Notes under the pieces: generated by a model
Told to the model about the DNA's origin: nothing
The model's database searches: none
Seen by the model: the letters and a program-made list of their open reading frames with translations, nothing else
Made by a program: the position numbers and the translations under genes
Part shown: piece after piece, positions 26,022-34,724 of the stretch
Position numbering within the stretch: position 1 is the stretch's first letter
Layout: each line of letters starts with the position of its first letter
Source of the DNA: JAHJQZ01 sp963676075
GTDB taxonomy: Bacteria; Pseudomonadota; Alphaproteobacteria; Rhizobiales; Devosiaceae
Length of the DNA: 64,000 bases
Assembly: GCA_963676075.2 (NCBI GenBank)
Contig: CAXXNZ010000015.1
Span: 62,001-126,000 of the forward strand
Direction: 5' to 3'

Positions 26022-26325
26022 CAAAATGCCCTCAATTAAGTCAATCTGCACATTGAGCCTGCACAATAGTCATTATTGCCGCCTTTGCAATGGGCAATCA
26101 TCGTGAATTGCCTCATATTTTCCCTTAACGTGCCGGATTGAAATGTCTTTCTCTTGCCGGGCCACGCGGCCGGGGCTAGAGACCTGTCCAGCCATTGGCG
26201 GCGGGCTCAAAGAACGTCTGACAGACCCTACCTGCATATATAGGAAATTGCGCCGGCGGACTGGTGCTTTCCCGGCAAAGGCAAGACAATCTGGCCGGCA
26301 GTGGCCAGCCGATCCGGAGTAGCGC
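26022..26325. other. Divergent spacer dusB / ispDF
   Basis: This 304-bp stretch must hold promoters for both directions. The dusB ribosome site (GAGGG on the minus strand) and the ispDF site (GGAG at 26315-26318, before GTG 26326) are visible. I see no convincing long palindrome, hairpin terminator or RNA gene. Confidence 0.5.
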
Positions 26326-27519
26326 GTGCATAACGACAGGAAAATCGCCGTCTTGATCGTGGCAGCCGGCAGCGGTAACCGGTTTGGAGCCGGCGGCGAC
26401 CTCCCCAAGCAATATCAGCTGATCGATGGCGCGCCGGTTCTTTTCGGTGCGATCTCGGCCTTCATCCAACACGAAGAGATCGACCGTATCGCGGTTGTGA
26501 TCCGCGACGGCGATCAGGCGGTTTATGATGAGGTGCCGGCAGTCGACCACGCCAAAATGCTGCCGCCGGTCATCGGAGGCATAACGCGGCAGATCTCGGT
26601 GCTGAACGGGCTGGAGGCGCTTGCCGAGTATGCGCCTGATCTGGTCCTTATCCATGATGGTGCGCGCCCCATCGTGCCAGGCGCCGTGATCGATGGCGTC
26701 ATTTCGGCGCTTGACGATTCCGAGGCCGTCTTGCCGGTGACGCCGGTCATCGACACGATCAAGCGCTCGTCGGATGGGCGGACGGTCGGCGGCACCGAGG
26801 ACCGTACCCAGCTTTTTGCCGCGCAAACGCCGCAGGGGTTTTCCTTCCCGACCATCCTCGCGCTGCATCGCAAGGCGCAGGCCTTCACCGATGGGTTTAC
26901 CGATGATACCGCCATTGCCGAATGGGGCGGTGTGCCGGTGGTGCTCTCGGAGGGCAGCCCCGACAACATCAAAATAACTCATCCCGGCGACCTCAAGCGC
27001 GCCGGCCAGATCATCAAAGGCCACACCCACATGCAGACACGCATCGGCAACGGCTATGACGTTCATCCCTTTGTACCCGGCGATGCCGTCATCCTCGGCG
27101 GCGTCACCATCCCGCACGACAAAAAGCTCAAGGGGCATTCGGACGCCGATGCCGGCTTGCATGTCCTGACCGACGCTCTTCTCGGCGCACTGGCGGAAGG
27201 CGACATCGGCACCCATTTCCCGCCGTCCGACCAGAAATGGCGCGGCGAGCCTTCGGCGACTTTCCTCGGTTTCGCGGCTGGACGGGTTAAGGCGCGCGGC
27301 GGGCGTATCGTCAATCTCGACCTGACCATTGTTGCCGAACGCCCGAAGATCGGCCCGCATGTCGCGCTTATGCGCGACAACATCGCCCGTATCTGCGGCA
27401 TCGACGTCAGCCGCGTTTCGGTCAAGGCGACGACCTCGGAGAAGATGGGCTTTATCGGGCGCGAGGAAGGCATCGCCACCATCGGTTCCGCCGCGATAGA
27501 GCTTCCGGGAGAGGCATGA
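26326..27519 (+). CDS. ispDF: Bifunctional IspD/IspF isoprenoid enzyme
   Basis: Carries out two steps of the non-mevalonate pathway: cytidylyl transfer to methylerythritol 4-phosphate, and cyclisation to MEcPP. The 397-residue fusion has IspD at about 1-230 (AAGSGNRFGAGGDLPKQY nucleotide loop, IHDGARPIV, TEDRTQLFAAQTPQ) and IspF from about 237 (RIGNGYDVHPF). In IspF the zinc ligands are Asp245, His247 and His279, and the C-terminal KATTSEKMGFIGREEG is typical. Start is GTG with a GGAG site. The fusion is standard in Alphaproteobacteria. The stop overlaps cinA (ATGA). Confidence 0.97.
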   Translation: MHNDRKIAVLIVAAGSGNRFGAGGDLPKQYQLIDGAPVLFGAISAFIQHEEIDRIAVVIRDGDQAVYDEVPAVDHAKMLPPVIGGITRQISVLNGLEALAEYAPDLVLIHDGARPIVPGAVIDGVISALDDSEAVLPVTPVIDTIKRSSDGRTVGGTEDRTQLFAAQTPQGFSFPTILALHRKAQAFTDGFTDDTAIAEWGGVPVVLSEGSPDNIKITHPGDLKRAGQIIKGHTHMQTRIGNGYDVHPFVPGDAVILGGVTIPHDKKLKGHSDADAGLHVLTDALLGALAEGDIGTHFPPSDQKWRGEPSATFLGFAAGRVKARGGRIVNLDLTIVAERPKIGPHVALMRDNIARICGIDVSRVSVKATTSEKMGFIGREEGIATIGSAAIELPGEA

Positions 27520-28016
27520 TGGACGATCTGAATGACCGGATCACGGCCCGCGCCGCGGATGCCATAGCGGCGCTGATCGCGTCCGGGGCAAGCGTCGCAA
27601 CGGCCGAAAGCTGCACCGGCGGACTGATCGGCGGCGCCCTGACCTCGGTGGCGGGATCCTCAGAGGCGGTCTATGGCGGCTTCATCACCTATTCCAATGA
27701 CGCCAAGAGGAAAATGATCGGGGTCTCGTCCGAGACCCTTCACGCTCACGGCGCCGTATCGGCGGAGACAGCAGGCGAAATGGCCGAAGGTGCGCGGCAA
27801 AAAGCCGGCACGACCTATGCGGTCGCTGTCACCGGCATTGCCGGCCCTGGCGGCGGTTCGGAGGAGAAGCCCGTCGGGCTTGTCTGGTTCGGGTTGGCGG
27901 GACCGAATGGCACGCATGTCGAAAAGCGTCTGTTCGGCGACATTGGCCGTGCCGCGGTGCGCGAAAGAACGGTCTTGCACGCGCTTGATCTGCTGCTGGC
28001 GGCGACGCGTCAGTGA
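27516..28016 (+). CDS. CinA-family nicotinamide-nucleotide amidase domain protein
   Basis: A 166-residue single-domain CinA C-terminal protein (PncC type), which in characterised relatives deamidates NMN in pyridine nucleotide recycling. Typical segments are TAESCTGGLIGGALTSVAGSS (nucleophile Ser region), GGFITYSNDAKRKMIGV, and AVTGIAGPGGGSEEKPVGLVW. The N-terminal COG1058 domain of full-length CinA is absent, as is common in this group. It follows ispDF with a 4-bp overlap and is convergent with ratA across a dispersed-repeat fragment. Confidence 0.9.
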   Translation: MMDDLNDRITARAADAIAALIASGASVATAESCTGGLIGGALTSVAGSSEAVYGGFITYSNDAKRKMIGVSSETLHAHGAVSAETAGEMAEGARQKAGTTYAVAVTGIAGPGGGSEEKPVGLVWFGLAGPNGTHVEKRLFGDIGRAAVRERTVLHALDLLLAATRQ

Positions 28017-28042
28017 GCGAGGCGCACCCGTAACGCTGGAAC

Positions 28043-28073
28043 ATTTTCAGCAAAAGTGGGAGCCAATCTTGCG
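28043..28073. repeat. Dispersed intergenic repeat fragment (copy A)
   Basis: A TTTTCAGCAAAAGTGGGAGCC unit (28044 onward; shared core TTTTCAGCAAAAG) sits between the convergent cinA and ratA genes. A second copy of the core, with one more conserved GG, is at 54994 onward. Such AAAAGTGG/CCACTTTT elements are common between rhizobial genes. Its role here may be only as spacer or weak terminator. Confidence 0.55.
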
Positions 28074-28075
28074 CT

Positions 28076-28519
28076 TCAGCCGAAGCGCCTGTCGGCTTCC
28101 TTTAAAAAAGCATCCATGATTTCGGATTGTTTGGCGCCGAAGGCCGGCTCGGCCACAGCGGCGACCAGCCGGTTGGCAAATCCGAAATCGATGTCGAAGC
28201 GGACCTGGGTGCCACTGCCGTCCGGGGTGAACCGCCACTTGCCCGACAGATGGGAGAACGGACCGTCGATGGCGTCGGTGGTGATCAGGCCCGCGTCGGG
28301 ATCGGTCACCACCTTGCTGGTATAGGCCTGAGTCAGCGGCCCGAGCCGCGCCGTCATGGTCGCAAGCTGCCGGCGACGCGAGCCGTCGGACGTGTCGTCA
28401 CGAACCGTCATCGCCGTGCAATTGGGCACGAACTGCGGATAGGAGCGCATGTCGGCGACAAGCGACAGCATCTGGTCGGGGCTATGCGCCACCCGCCGTT
28501 CGAAGCTCAGTTTCGGCAT
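28076..28519 (-). CDS. RatA/COQ10-family START-domain protein
   Basis: A 147-residue SRPBCC/START-fold protein (MPKLSFERRVAHSPDQMLSLVADMRSYPQFVPNC). Homologues are the COQ10 coenzyme-Q-binding chaperone in mitochondria and Alphaproteobacteria, and E. coli RatA. Conserved features include the YPQFVP motif near residue 28 and the GPFSHLSGKWRF strand pair. In this lineage a lipid/quinone-binding role is more plausible than toxin activity, and no antitoxin gene is adjacent. It ends the pdhA-to-lipA run, 13 bp after lipA. Confidence 0.88.
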   Translation of the reverse strand: MPKLSFERRVAHSPDQMLSLVADMRSYPQFVPNCTAMTVRDDTSDGSRRRQLATMTARLGPLTQAYTSKVVTDPDAGLITTDAIDGPFSHLSGKWRFTPDGSGTQVRFDIDFGFANRLVAAVAEPAFGAKQSEIMDAFLKEADRRFG

Positions 28520-28532
28520 AACACGACCTGCC

Positions 28533-29486
28533 CTAGCTGCCGAACTTTGCCTGGCGCGCCGCCCGCAGCTTGGCGAAATCCTCGCCGGCGTGATGCGACG
28601 AGCGCGTCAGCGGCGACGACGACACCATCAGGAACCCCTTGGTGCGGGCGATGGTTTCGAAGGACTTGAACTCCTCCGGCGCCACGAAACGCTCGACCTT
28701 GGCGTGCTTCTTGGTCGGCTGCAGATACTGTCCGATGGTGAGGAAATCGACATCGGCGGCCCTCAGATCGTCCATCAGCTGCAGCACTTCGTTCCGCTCT
28801 TCCCCAAGACCGACCATGATGCCGGACTTGGTGAACATGTTCGGATCGAGTTCCTTGACCCGCTGCAACAGCCGGATCGAGTGGAAATAGCGGGCGCCGG
28901 GACGAACCGTCAGATAGTTGGACGGCACGGTTTCGAGATTGTGGTTGAACACGTCCGGCTTGGCCGCGACCACAACTTCCAGCGCGCCGGGCTTCCTGAG
29001 GAAATCCGGTGTCAGGATCTCGATGGTCGTTTTCGGCATGCGGGCGCGGATGGCGGCGATGACTTCGGCAAAATGCTGCGCCCCGCCGTCCTCGAGATCG
29101 TCGCGATCAACCGAGGTGATGACGACATGCTCGAGCCCGAGCTTTTCGACCGCATTTGCCACCTTGTTCGGCTCTTCCGGGTCGAGCGGCAGCGGCAGGC
29201 CGGTCCTGACATTGCAGAAGGCGCAGGCGCGGGTGCAGATCTCGCCCATGATCATCATGGTGGCGTGGCGCTTTTCCCAGCACTCGCCGACATTGGGGCA
29301 GCCGGCTTCCTCGCACACCGTCACCAGCCCGTGTTCGCGGATGATCTTGTGCGTTTCGCTATAGGCCGGCGAACCGGGCGCCTTGACCCGGATCCAGTTC
29401 GGCTTGCGCTGGATTTCGTTATCGGGGCGATGCGCCTTTTCGGGATGGCGTGGCGCCGGTGCGGTTTTGTCTAGAAGAACAACCAT
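28533..29486 (-). CDS. lipA: Lipoyl synthase
   Basis: Radical-SAM enzyme that inserts two sulfurs into protein-bound octanoyl groups. The 317-residue protein has both iron-sulfur motifs: auxiliary cluster Cys58, Cys63, Cys69 (CEEAGCPNVGEC) and radical-SAM Cys84, Cys88, Cys91 (CTRACAFC). It also has the C-terminal RSSHHAGEDF serine motif. ATG at 29486 is chosen over a longer frame by fit to the family. Its place downstream of pdhB and pdhC, the lipoylated subunits it serves, makes functional sense. Confidence 0.96.
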   Translation of the reverse strand: MVVLLDKTAPAPRHPEKAHRPDNEIQRKPNWIRVKAPGSPAYSETHKIIREHGLVTVCEEAGCPNVGECWEKRHATMMIMGEICTRACAFCNVRTGLPLPLDPEEPNKVANAVEKLGLEHVVITSVDRDDLEDGGAQHFAEVIAAIRARMPKTTIEILTPDFLRKPGALEVVVAAKPDVFNHNLETVPSNYLTVRPGARYFHSIRLLQRVKELDPNMFTKSGIMVGLGEERNEVLQLMDDLRAADVDFLTIGQYLQPTKKHAKVERFVAPEEFKSFETIARTKGFLMVSSSPLTRSSHHAGEDFAKLRAARQAKFGS

Positions 29487-29496
29487 CAGGCGGATT

Positions 29497-29745
29497 CTAG
29501 TCCTTTGCGGGTTTCTTGCCGCGGACGAAGAGCGCCGCGATACCGGCACCGATCAGTCCGAACATGATTCCGGGTATGGCCCCGGAGACGAGGCCCACCC
29601 AGAGCGAATTGATACCCTCGACGTTTTCTCCGTTCCATGTGACCGATACGGCATCGGGAGCAACCAGATTGGCAACGCCGAGCAGCAGACCGAAGCCGGC
29701 GAGGCCGCCGACAATCCATAAGAATGTCTTGCGCGCCGGCGTCAT
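29497..29745 (-). CDS. Small two-TM membrane protein, unknown function
   Basis: An 82-residue protein starting MTPARKTFLW with two hydrophobic segments (about 8-27 and 47-70), a short extracytoplasmic loop between them (PDAVSVTWNGENVEG) and a basic tail (VRGKKPAKD). It is packed 1 bp after the GlsB-like gene and 10 bp before lipA, so it is surely co-transcribed. I do not recognise a family. A longer upstream frame exists but overlaps the neighbouring gene. Confidence 0.65.
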   Translation of the reverse strand: MTPARKTFLWIVGGLAGFGLLLGVANLVAPDAVSVTWNGENVEGINSLWVGLVSGAIPGIMFGLIGAGIAALFVRGKKPAKD

Positions 29746-29746
29746 G

Positions 29747-30001
29747 TCAGCGCCGTCCGGCGATAATGCGCGCCAGGACGATGACGATGGCGGCACCGAT
29801 GGCGGCAATGATCACTTCGCGGATCCAGAAATTGCCGATCGGCACTGAAATGCCGGTGAACGATACCAGATAGCCGCCGACCACCGAACCGATCATGCCA
29901 ACAATGACATAGCGGATCAGTCCCTTGCCACCCAGAAACAGGCTGGCGAGCCAGCCGGCAATAAGGCCGATGACGGCCCAGACAGCAAGTGCGTGCCACA
30001 T
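29747..30001 (-). CDS. GlsB/YeaQ/YmgE-family small membrane protein (copy 1)
   Basis: An 84-residue Gly-rich integral membrane protein with three hydrophobic helices: WAVIGLIAGWLASLFLGGKG, YVIVGMIGSVVGGYLV, and a C-terminal EVIIAAIGAAIVIVLARII. This matches the transglycosylase-associated/GlsB (stress response) family, whose molecular role is unknown. It forms a tandem with the next GlsB-like gene 13 bp upstream. Confidence 0.85.
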   Translation of the reverse strand: MWHALAVWAVIGLIAGWLASLFLGGKGLIRYVIVGMIGSVVGGYLVSFTGISVPIGNFWIREVIIAAIGAAIVIVLARIIAGRR

Positions 30002-30014
30002 GACTTCGGTCTTC

Positions 30015-30266
30015 CTACCCCTGACGCTTCTCGTAGCGGTTATAGGCCCAGATCAGGGCGCAGGCACCTACGATACCGGCAACCAGCTGCCAGATGATAT
30101 TGCCGCCGGCGATGCCGAGCACCAGCCAGGCGAGGATATTGAACAGGAACGCCCCGGCAACGCCGAGTACGACATTGAGCCAGATCGGGTGATCGACCTT
30201 CATGATCAGTTCGGCGATGTAGCCGGCGACGCCGCCTATGATGAGGGCGATGATGAAGCCAAGCAT
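30015..30266 (-). CDS. GlsB/YeaQ-like small membrane protein (copy 2)
   Basis: An 83-residue membrane protein with GGVAGYIAELIMKVDHPIWLNVVLGVAGAFLFNILAW-type helices and a short basic tail (NRYEKRQG). It belongs to the same small Gly-rich family as its downstream neighbour but is clearly diverged from it, so it is not a recent duplication. It lies 105 bp after lpdA on the same strand. Confidence 0.82.
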   Translation of the reverse strand: MLGFIIALIIGGVAGYIAELIMKVDHPIWLNVVLGVAGAFLFNILAWLVLGIAGGNIIWQLVAGIVGACALIWAYNRYEKRQG

Positions 30267-30371
30267 GAATGTGTCTCCTCTCAGGATGAAACGGGCATGC
30301 CCGCCTGCAGACTGTCCGGGCCGGAGCGCGCAAACCGATTTGCGGTTCGCGCCAACCCAGAACGTGTGCCC

Positions 30372-31811
30372 CTAGATATTGAGAGCCATCCCGTACGCGT
30401 CAAGGACACTCTCCTTCATTGATTCGGAGAGCGTGGGGTGCGGGAAGATCGTGTGCATCAGCTCTTCCTCGGTGGTTTCGAGGTTCATTGCCACCACGAA
30501 CCCTTCGATCAGCTCGGTGACTTCCGGACCCACCATGTGCGCCCCGAGCAGTTCGCCGGTCTTCTTGTCGAAGATGGTCTTGACCATGCCGTCGGTATCG
30601 CCGAGCGCCACAGCCTTGCCATTGCCGATGAACGGGAAGCGGCCGACGCGGATGTCGTAGCCGGCTTCCTTGGCCTTGGCCTCGGTCAGTCCGACACTCG
30701 CCACCTGCGGTTCGCAATAGGTGCAGCCCGGAACCTTCAGCTTGTCGAGATGATGCTCGGCCACCCCGGCAATCGCCTCGACGGCGATGACGGCTTCATG
30801 TTCGGCCTTGTGGGCCAGCATTGGCGGCCCGGCGACGTCGCCGATGGCCCAGATGCCCTTTACGTTAGTGCGGCACTGCTCATCGATCTTGATGCAGCCG
30901 CGATCGGTCTCGACGCCAAGCTTTTCAAGCCCAAGATTTTCGATATTGCCCTGCACCCCGACGGCGGAAATCAGGTACTCGGCCGAAAGCGTTTCGGCCT
31001 GGCCCGACTTCGGCACCACTTCGGCCTTCACCCCGGATTTGGTCTTTTCGACCTTGGTGACCTTGGTGTCGACCAGGATGCGGATGCCGCGCTTTTCGAG
31101 GCGCTTGCGCGCCACGGCGGCAATTTCAGCGTCTTCGACGGGCATGATCTGCGGCAGCAGTTCCACGACCGTCACCTCGACGCCAAGGCTCCTGTAGAAT
31201 GAAGCAAACTCGATGCCGATGGCGCCCGATCCCATGACCAGCAGCGACTTGGGCTGTGTCTTGGGCTTCATCGCCTCGAAATAGGTCCAGATGCGGTCAC
31301 CGTCCGGCTCGATGCCGGGCAGAACACGCGGCCGTGCCCCGGTCGCCACGATGATGTTCTTGGCCTTGTAGGTGCCCGTGGGCAGAATGCCCTTGGGCTT
31401 GGGGTTCTGCGGCTGAACGATGTCTTTCTTGGTCTCGGCGACGGTGACTTCGCCGGGGCCGGTCAAACTCCCCTCGCCCCAGATCACGTCAACCTTGTTC
31501 TTCTTCATCAGAAAGCCGACGCCGTTCGACATCTGCTGGGTGACACCGCGCGAGCGCTTGACGATCGCCTCGACGTCAGCCTCGTACTTTTCGGCCTTAA
31601 TGCCGTAATCGGCGGCATGGACGACATGCGAATAGACCTCGGCCGAGCGCAGCAGCGCCTTGGTCGGGATGCAGCCCCAGTTGAGGCAGATCCCGCCCAT
31701 GTGCTCGCGTTCGACGATGGCGGTCTTCAGGCCAAGCTGGGCGGCGCGAATGGCGGCGATATAGCCGCCCGGTCCGGATCCGATGACAATGAGGTCGTAT
31801 GTATCAGCCAT
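30372..31811 (-). CDS. lpdA: Dihydrolipoyl dehydrogenase (E3)
   Basis: FAD enzyme that reoxidises dihydrolipoamide with NAD+, serving pyruvate and other 2-oxoacid dehydrogenases. The 479-residue protein has the FAD motif GSGPGGY (11-17), redox cysteines Cys42 and Cys47 (GGICLNWGCIPTKALL), an NAD-binding GSGAIGIEFASFY, and the C-terminal HTIFPHPTLSE with the active-site His-Glu pair. It lies downstream of pdhC with the SGNH hydrolase and YdcH-type genes between. Confidence 0.97.
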   Translation of the reverse strand: MADTYDLIVIGSGPGGYIAAIRAAQLGLKTAIVEREHMGGICLNWGCIPTKALLRSAEVYSHVVHAADYGIKAEKYEADVEAIVKRSRGVTQQMSNGVGFLMKKNKVDVIWGEGSLTGPGEVTVAETKKDIVQPQNPKPKGILPTGTYKAKNIIVATGARPRVLPGIEPDGDRIWTYFEAMKPKTQPKSLLVMGSGAIGIEFASFYRSLGVEVTVVELLPQIMPVEDAEIAAVARKRLEKRGIRILVDTKVTKVEKTKSGVKAEVVPKSGQAETLSAEYLISAVGVQGNIENLGLEKLGVETDRGCIKIDEQCRTNVKGIWAIGDVAGPPMLAHKAEHEAVIAVEAIAGVAEHHLDKLKVPGCTYCEPQVASVGLTEAKAKEAGYDIRVGRFPFIGNGKAVALGDTDGMVKTIFDKKTGELLGAHMVGPEVTELIEGFVVAMNLETTEEELMHTIFPHPTLSESMKESVLDAYGMALNI

Positions 31812-31844
31812 GAAGTCCTCGTTTCTCGTCTCTGCCGGTTGCAG

Positions 31845-32081
31845 CTATTCCTGCAACCGGGCGTAGATTTCGTCCTTGAGCTGCACCCGCCGGTGGCGCA
31901 GAGCGTTGAGATGATCGTCGCTGGTCGGCTCGTCGTTGCTCTCGGCGCGCAAGACTGCCTGATTGACCTCGTGATATTCGTTGTACAATTCGGCGAAATG
32001 AGCATCAGCAACCCGCAATAGCTGCATCCGGTCGATGTATTGCGGAAATTCCTGGCCGAGCTCGTGCATCATATTCGTCAT
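31845..32081 (-). CDS. YdcH/DUF465-family small protein
   Basis: A 78-residue, charged, helical protein. The HELGQEFPQYIDRMQLL start, the HFAELYNEYHEVNQAVLRAE helix and the closing LRHRRVQLKDEIYARL fit the DUF465/YdcH family, whose members are short antiparallel coiled coils of unknown function. It sits between the SGNH hydrolase and lpdA with good spacing (33 bp to lpdA). Confidence 0.88.
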   Translation of the reverse strand: MTNMMHELGQEFPQYIDRMQLLRVADAHFAELYNEYHEVNQAVLRAESNDEPTSDDHLNALRHRRVQLKDEIYARLQE

Positions 32082-32175
32082 AAGTGTTCTTCCCTCGTCG
32101 CTTTGGCCGCCCCCTCAGGCCGGCTCCGTAAAACATTGTCTTGCGTTATACGCTGATGCGCGGGGAAGTCCTGAA

Positions 32176-32817
32176 CTAAAGGCCGAGTATATCCCGCACA
32201 ATCGGTACCAGAGCGGTGCCAATGGCGCGGGTGTTTGCCGCATCGAGATGCACGCCGTCAAGCGAAGATGCCGCAGCAACCGTGGATGCATCGAAGAACC
32301 CACAGCCAAGCTCGCCGGCGATGCGCTTGTAGTGGCCGGCAAACGCGCGGCTCTCGGTGCGGCCATGCTCGAACATCGGGCCGAGATCGGCATGTTCGGT
32401 TTCAACACAATGGGGCGGAGACACGATAACGATCTTCGGGATCGGGAATCCTTCGTCATAGGGATTAGTACGGATGATCTCGACCAGCCGCTTCATGCCC
32501 ATGGCCGCGGCAAAGGCCGAGCCGTTGAGATAGGTCTTGAGGTCATTGGTGCCGAGCATCATCACCACTGCATCGAGCGGCTGATGGCTCGCCAACAGCG
32601 TCGGCAACACGCGCGTGCCGTTGCGGTCGGCCAGTGCCGCGAAATCGTCGAACGCCGTCGTGCGTCCGCCAAGCCCCTCGGCGATGATCCGTACCTTGTC
32701 GGCCCCGAGCCCGACACCGAGCGCCGTCGGCCAGCGGTCTTCGTAAGCATGACGTCCGGAACCGTCCGGGTTGGCGCCATAAGTCAGACTGTCGCCGTAG
32801 CAGAGGATGGTTTTCAT
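32176..32817 (-). CDS. SGNH/GDSL-family hydrolase (arylesterase-like)
   Basis: A 213-residue serine esterase. Block I is GDSLTYG with nucleophile Ser10, block III is MLGTNDLK, and block V is DGVHLDAANTRAIG with the catalytic Asp-x-x-His. The oxyanion Gly (EGLGGRTT) is also present. There is no signal peptide, so it is cytoplasmic. A GDSL hydrolase between pdhC and lpdA is a recurring arrangement in this group, but its substrate is not known to me. Confidence 0.88.
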   Translation of the reverse strand: MKTILCYGDSLTYGANPDGSGRHAYEDRWPTALGVGLGADKVRIIAEGLGGRTTAFDDFAALADRNGTRVLPTLLASHQPLDAVVMMLGTNDLKTYLNGSAFAAAMGMKRLVEIIRTNPYDEGFPIPKIVIVSPPHCVETEHADLGPMFEHGRTESRAFAGHYKRIAGELGCGFFDASTVAAASSLDGVHLDAANTRAIGTALVPIVRDILGL

Positions 32818-32828
32818 GTCCGTCGCCC

Positions 32829-34133
32829 CTAAACCAGCATCATCACCGGATTCTCGATCATCTTCTTGAATGCGGCGAGAAGCTGCGCGCCCAGCGCACC
32901 ATCGACGGTGCGGTGGTCGCAGGTCAGGCTGACCGTCATGAAGCTGCCGATCTTGATTTCGCCGTTCTCGGGATAGGCCCGTTCTTCGCCCGCACCGATC
33001 GAGATGATGGTGCCGTGCGGCGGGTTGACGATCGAGGTGAAGTGCTTGACCCCGTACATGCCGAGATTGGAGACCGCCGTCGAGCCGCCGACATATTCAT
33101 GCGGCGCGAGCTTCTTGGTCTTGGCGCGCTTGGCGAGATCCTTCACCTCCTCGGAGATCTGGCGGAGCGTCTTGGTTTCGCAGCGCCGGACCACGGGCGT
33201 GAACAACCCGCCCGGCACCGCCACGGCAACCGCGACGTCCGAGACCTTGTGATAATAGATCGAATCCCCGGCCCAGGTGCAGTTGGCTTCCGGCACCTGC
33301 TGCAGCGCCAGCGCCCAGGCCTTCATGACGAAGTCGTTGATCGAAAGCTTGTATTCGGGCTTTCCGTCTTCGCCCTTGGGAGCGGCGGCATTGATCTCGG
33401 CCCGCGCCTTCATCAGCTGCTCGACACGGATATCGGCGGTGATGAAGAACTGCGGCACCGTGCTCTGCACTTCGGATAGCCGCGCGGCCACCGTCTTGCG
33501 CATACCGTCGTTCTTGACGACTTCGAACGTGCCCTCTTCGTAAAGCCCGCTCGGGTCCATGGCGGCAGGCGCCGCTGCGGCTCCCGATGCCGATTTCTGC
33601 GGCACGCCGTCCTTTTTAGCCTTCTCTACGTCGGCCTTGATGACGCGGCCCTTGGGGCCTGAACCGACGAGCGCGGAGACATCGATCCCGGCATCCTTGG
33701 CGAGGCGCCTTGCCAAGGGCGAGGCGAAAACGCGCTTGCCGTCGCCCGAGGCGGCTGGTTTCGGCGCGGGTTCCGCCTTGGCCGGTGCGGGCGCCTTTTC
33801 ATCTGGCTTTTCCTCGGCCTTGGGCTTTTCATCCGCCTTCGGCTTCTCGGCCGGCGCCGTGGAGACGTCGCCAATGTCGTCGGCGCTCTCACCTTCTTCA
33901 AGCAGCACGGCGATGACGGAATTGACCTTCACCTCCTCGGTGCCCTCGTCGATGACGATCTTGCCGATCGTGCCTTCGTCGACCGCCTCGACCTCCATGG
34001 TCGCCTTGTCGGTCTCGATTTCGGCGATGACGTCACCGGGAGCGACACTGTCGCCTTCCTTGACGTGCCACTTGGCGAGGGTGCCCTCTTCCATGGTGGG
34101 CGATAGCGCCGGCATGGTGATGTTGATGCTCAT
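32829..34133 (-). CDS. pdhC: Pyruvate dehydrogenase E2 (dihydrolipoamide acetyltransferase)
   Basis: Core of the pyruvate dehydrogenase complex, transferring acetyl groups from lipoate to CoA. The 434-residue protein has one lipoyl domain with Lys43 (ETDKATMEVEA), a long Ala/Pro/Lys/Glu-rich linker (about 80-135), a peripheral-subunit-binding domain (RVFASPLARRLAKDAGIDVSAL...GRVIKADV) and the catalytic domain ending with DHRTVDG (His407, Asp411). It stands 38 bp after the 2H phosphoesterase gene. Confidence 0.97.
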   Translation of the reverse strand: MSINITMPALSPTMEEGTLAKWHVKEGDSVAPGDVIAEIETDKATMEVEAVDEGTIGKIVIDEGTEEVKVNSVIAVLLEEGESADDIGDVSTAPAEKPKADEKPKAEEKPDEKAPAPAKAEPAPKPAASGDGKRVFASPLARRLAKDAGIDVSALVGSGPKGRVIKADVEKAKKDGVPQKSASGAAAAPAAMDPSGLYEEGTFEVVKNDGMRKTVAARLSEVQSTVPQFFITADIRVEQLMKARAEINAAAPKGEDGKPEYKLSINDFVMKAWALALQQVPEANCTWAGDSIYYHKVSDVAVAVAVPGGLFTPVVRRCETKTLRQISEEVKDLAKRAKTKKLAPHEYVGGSTAVSNLGMYGVKHFTSIVNPPHGTIISIGAGEERAYPENGEIKIGSFMTVSLTCDHRTVDGALGAQLLAAFKKMIENPVMMLV

Positions 34134-34171
34134 CGTCTCACTCGCCTATTCTGCTGTTCCGAAGAACGAAT

Positions 34172-34690
34172 TCATGATTTTCCTCCGCCGAAAGGAAAGC
34201 TTTGTTTCTCGCGCCACCGGTTGCGTTCATACGCAAACAGCACGCATTTCTCGACCCTGGCTTTGAGTGGTTCGCGCAAAGCCTCGGTCATTTCTCCCGC
34301 TGCGGCTTCGAGCACCTCCGCGTCGCCTTCGGCGACCGTCAGGTGTGGGGTGATGGTGTCGAAGGCGCCGCCATAGGGCGGATGTTCGGGAAAACGCGAC
34401 ATGAAGATTTCGGTCAGTCTGACGATTGGCTCCACCGGCTCCGGCGCCAGCCACAATACGGCTGGAAATCTTGAATGACCGCGAAAAGTGATGTCCAAAG
34501 GGTCGGCATCCGAGACGATCTCTTCGATCTTGCTCAGGCATGCGGCGTCGATCTCTTCGTAAGACCTGAAGGGATAGAGCAAGGTGACATGTGCCGGCAT
34601 GCCGGCGGCAGCCGACGAGTCGTGCGCGGCGCGAAGCTGCGACACAATCGGCTCGGCTTCGGGAATTGGCAGAACCAATACCGTATCCAT
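34172..34690 (-). CDS. 2H phosphoesterase (2'-5' RNA ligase-like)
   Basis: A 172-residue protein with two HxT motifs, His34-x-Thr36 (HVTLLYPF) and His117-x-Thr119 (HLTVAEG), about 80 residues apart, which define the 2H phosphoesterase fold shared by LigT/ThpR RNA ligases and cyclic phosphodiesterases. The TTG used by the longer frame is passed over for ATG 34690. It lies between the cytosine deaminase and pdhC with short gaps (34 and 38 bp), so it rides in the pdh operon. Substrate unknown: 2',3'-cyclic phosphate, 2'-5' RNA or a small nucleotide. Confidence 0.82.
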   Translation of the reverse strand: MDTVLVLPIPEAEPIVSQLRAAHDSSAAAGMPAHVTLLYPFRSYEEIDAACLSKIEEIVSDADPLDITFRGHSRFPAVLWLAPEPVEPIVRLTEIFMSRFPEHPPYGGAFDTITPHLTVAEGDAEVLEAAAGEMTEALREPLKARVEKCVLFAYERNRWREKQSFPFGGGKS

Positions 34691-34724
34691 CAGCAATGTC
34701 CCTCAACCAAGCGACTCATTGTCT

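Noticed and set aside
28076..28519. Toxin-antitoxin module (RatA label)
   Set aside because: No antitoxin gene is adjacent and the lineage and operon position fit the COQ10 quinone-binding role.
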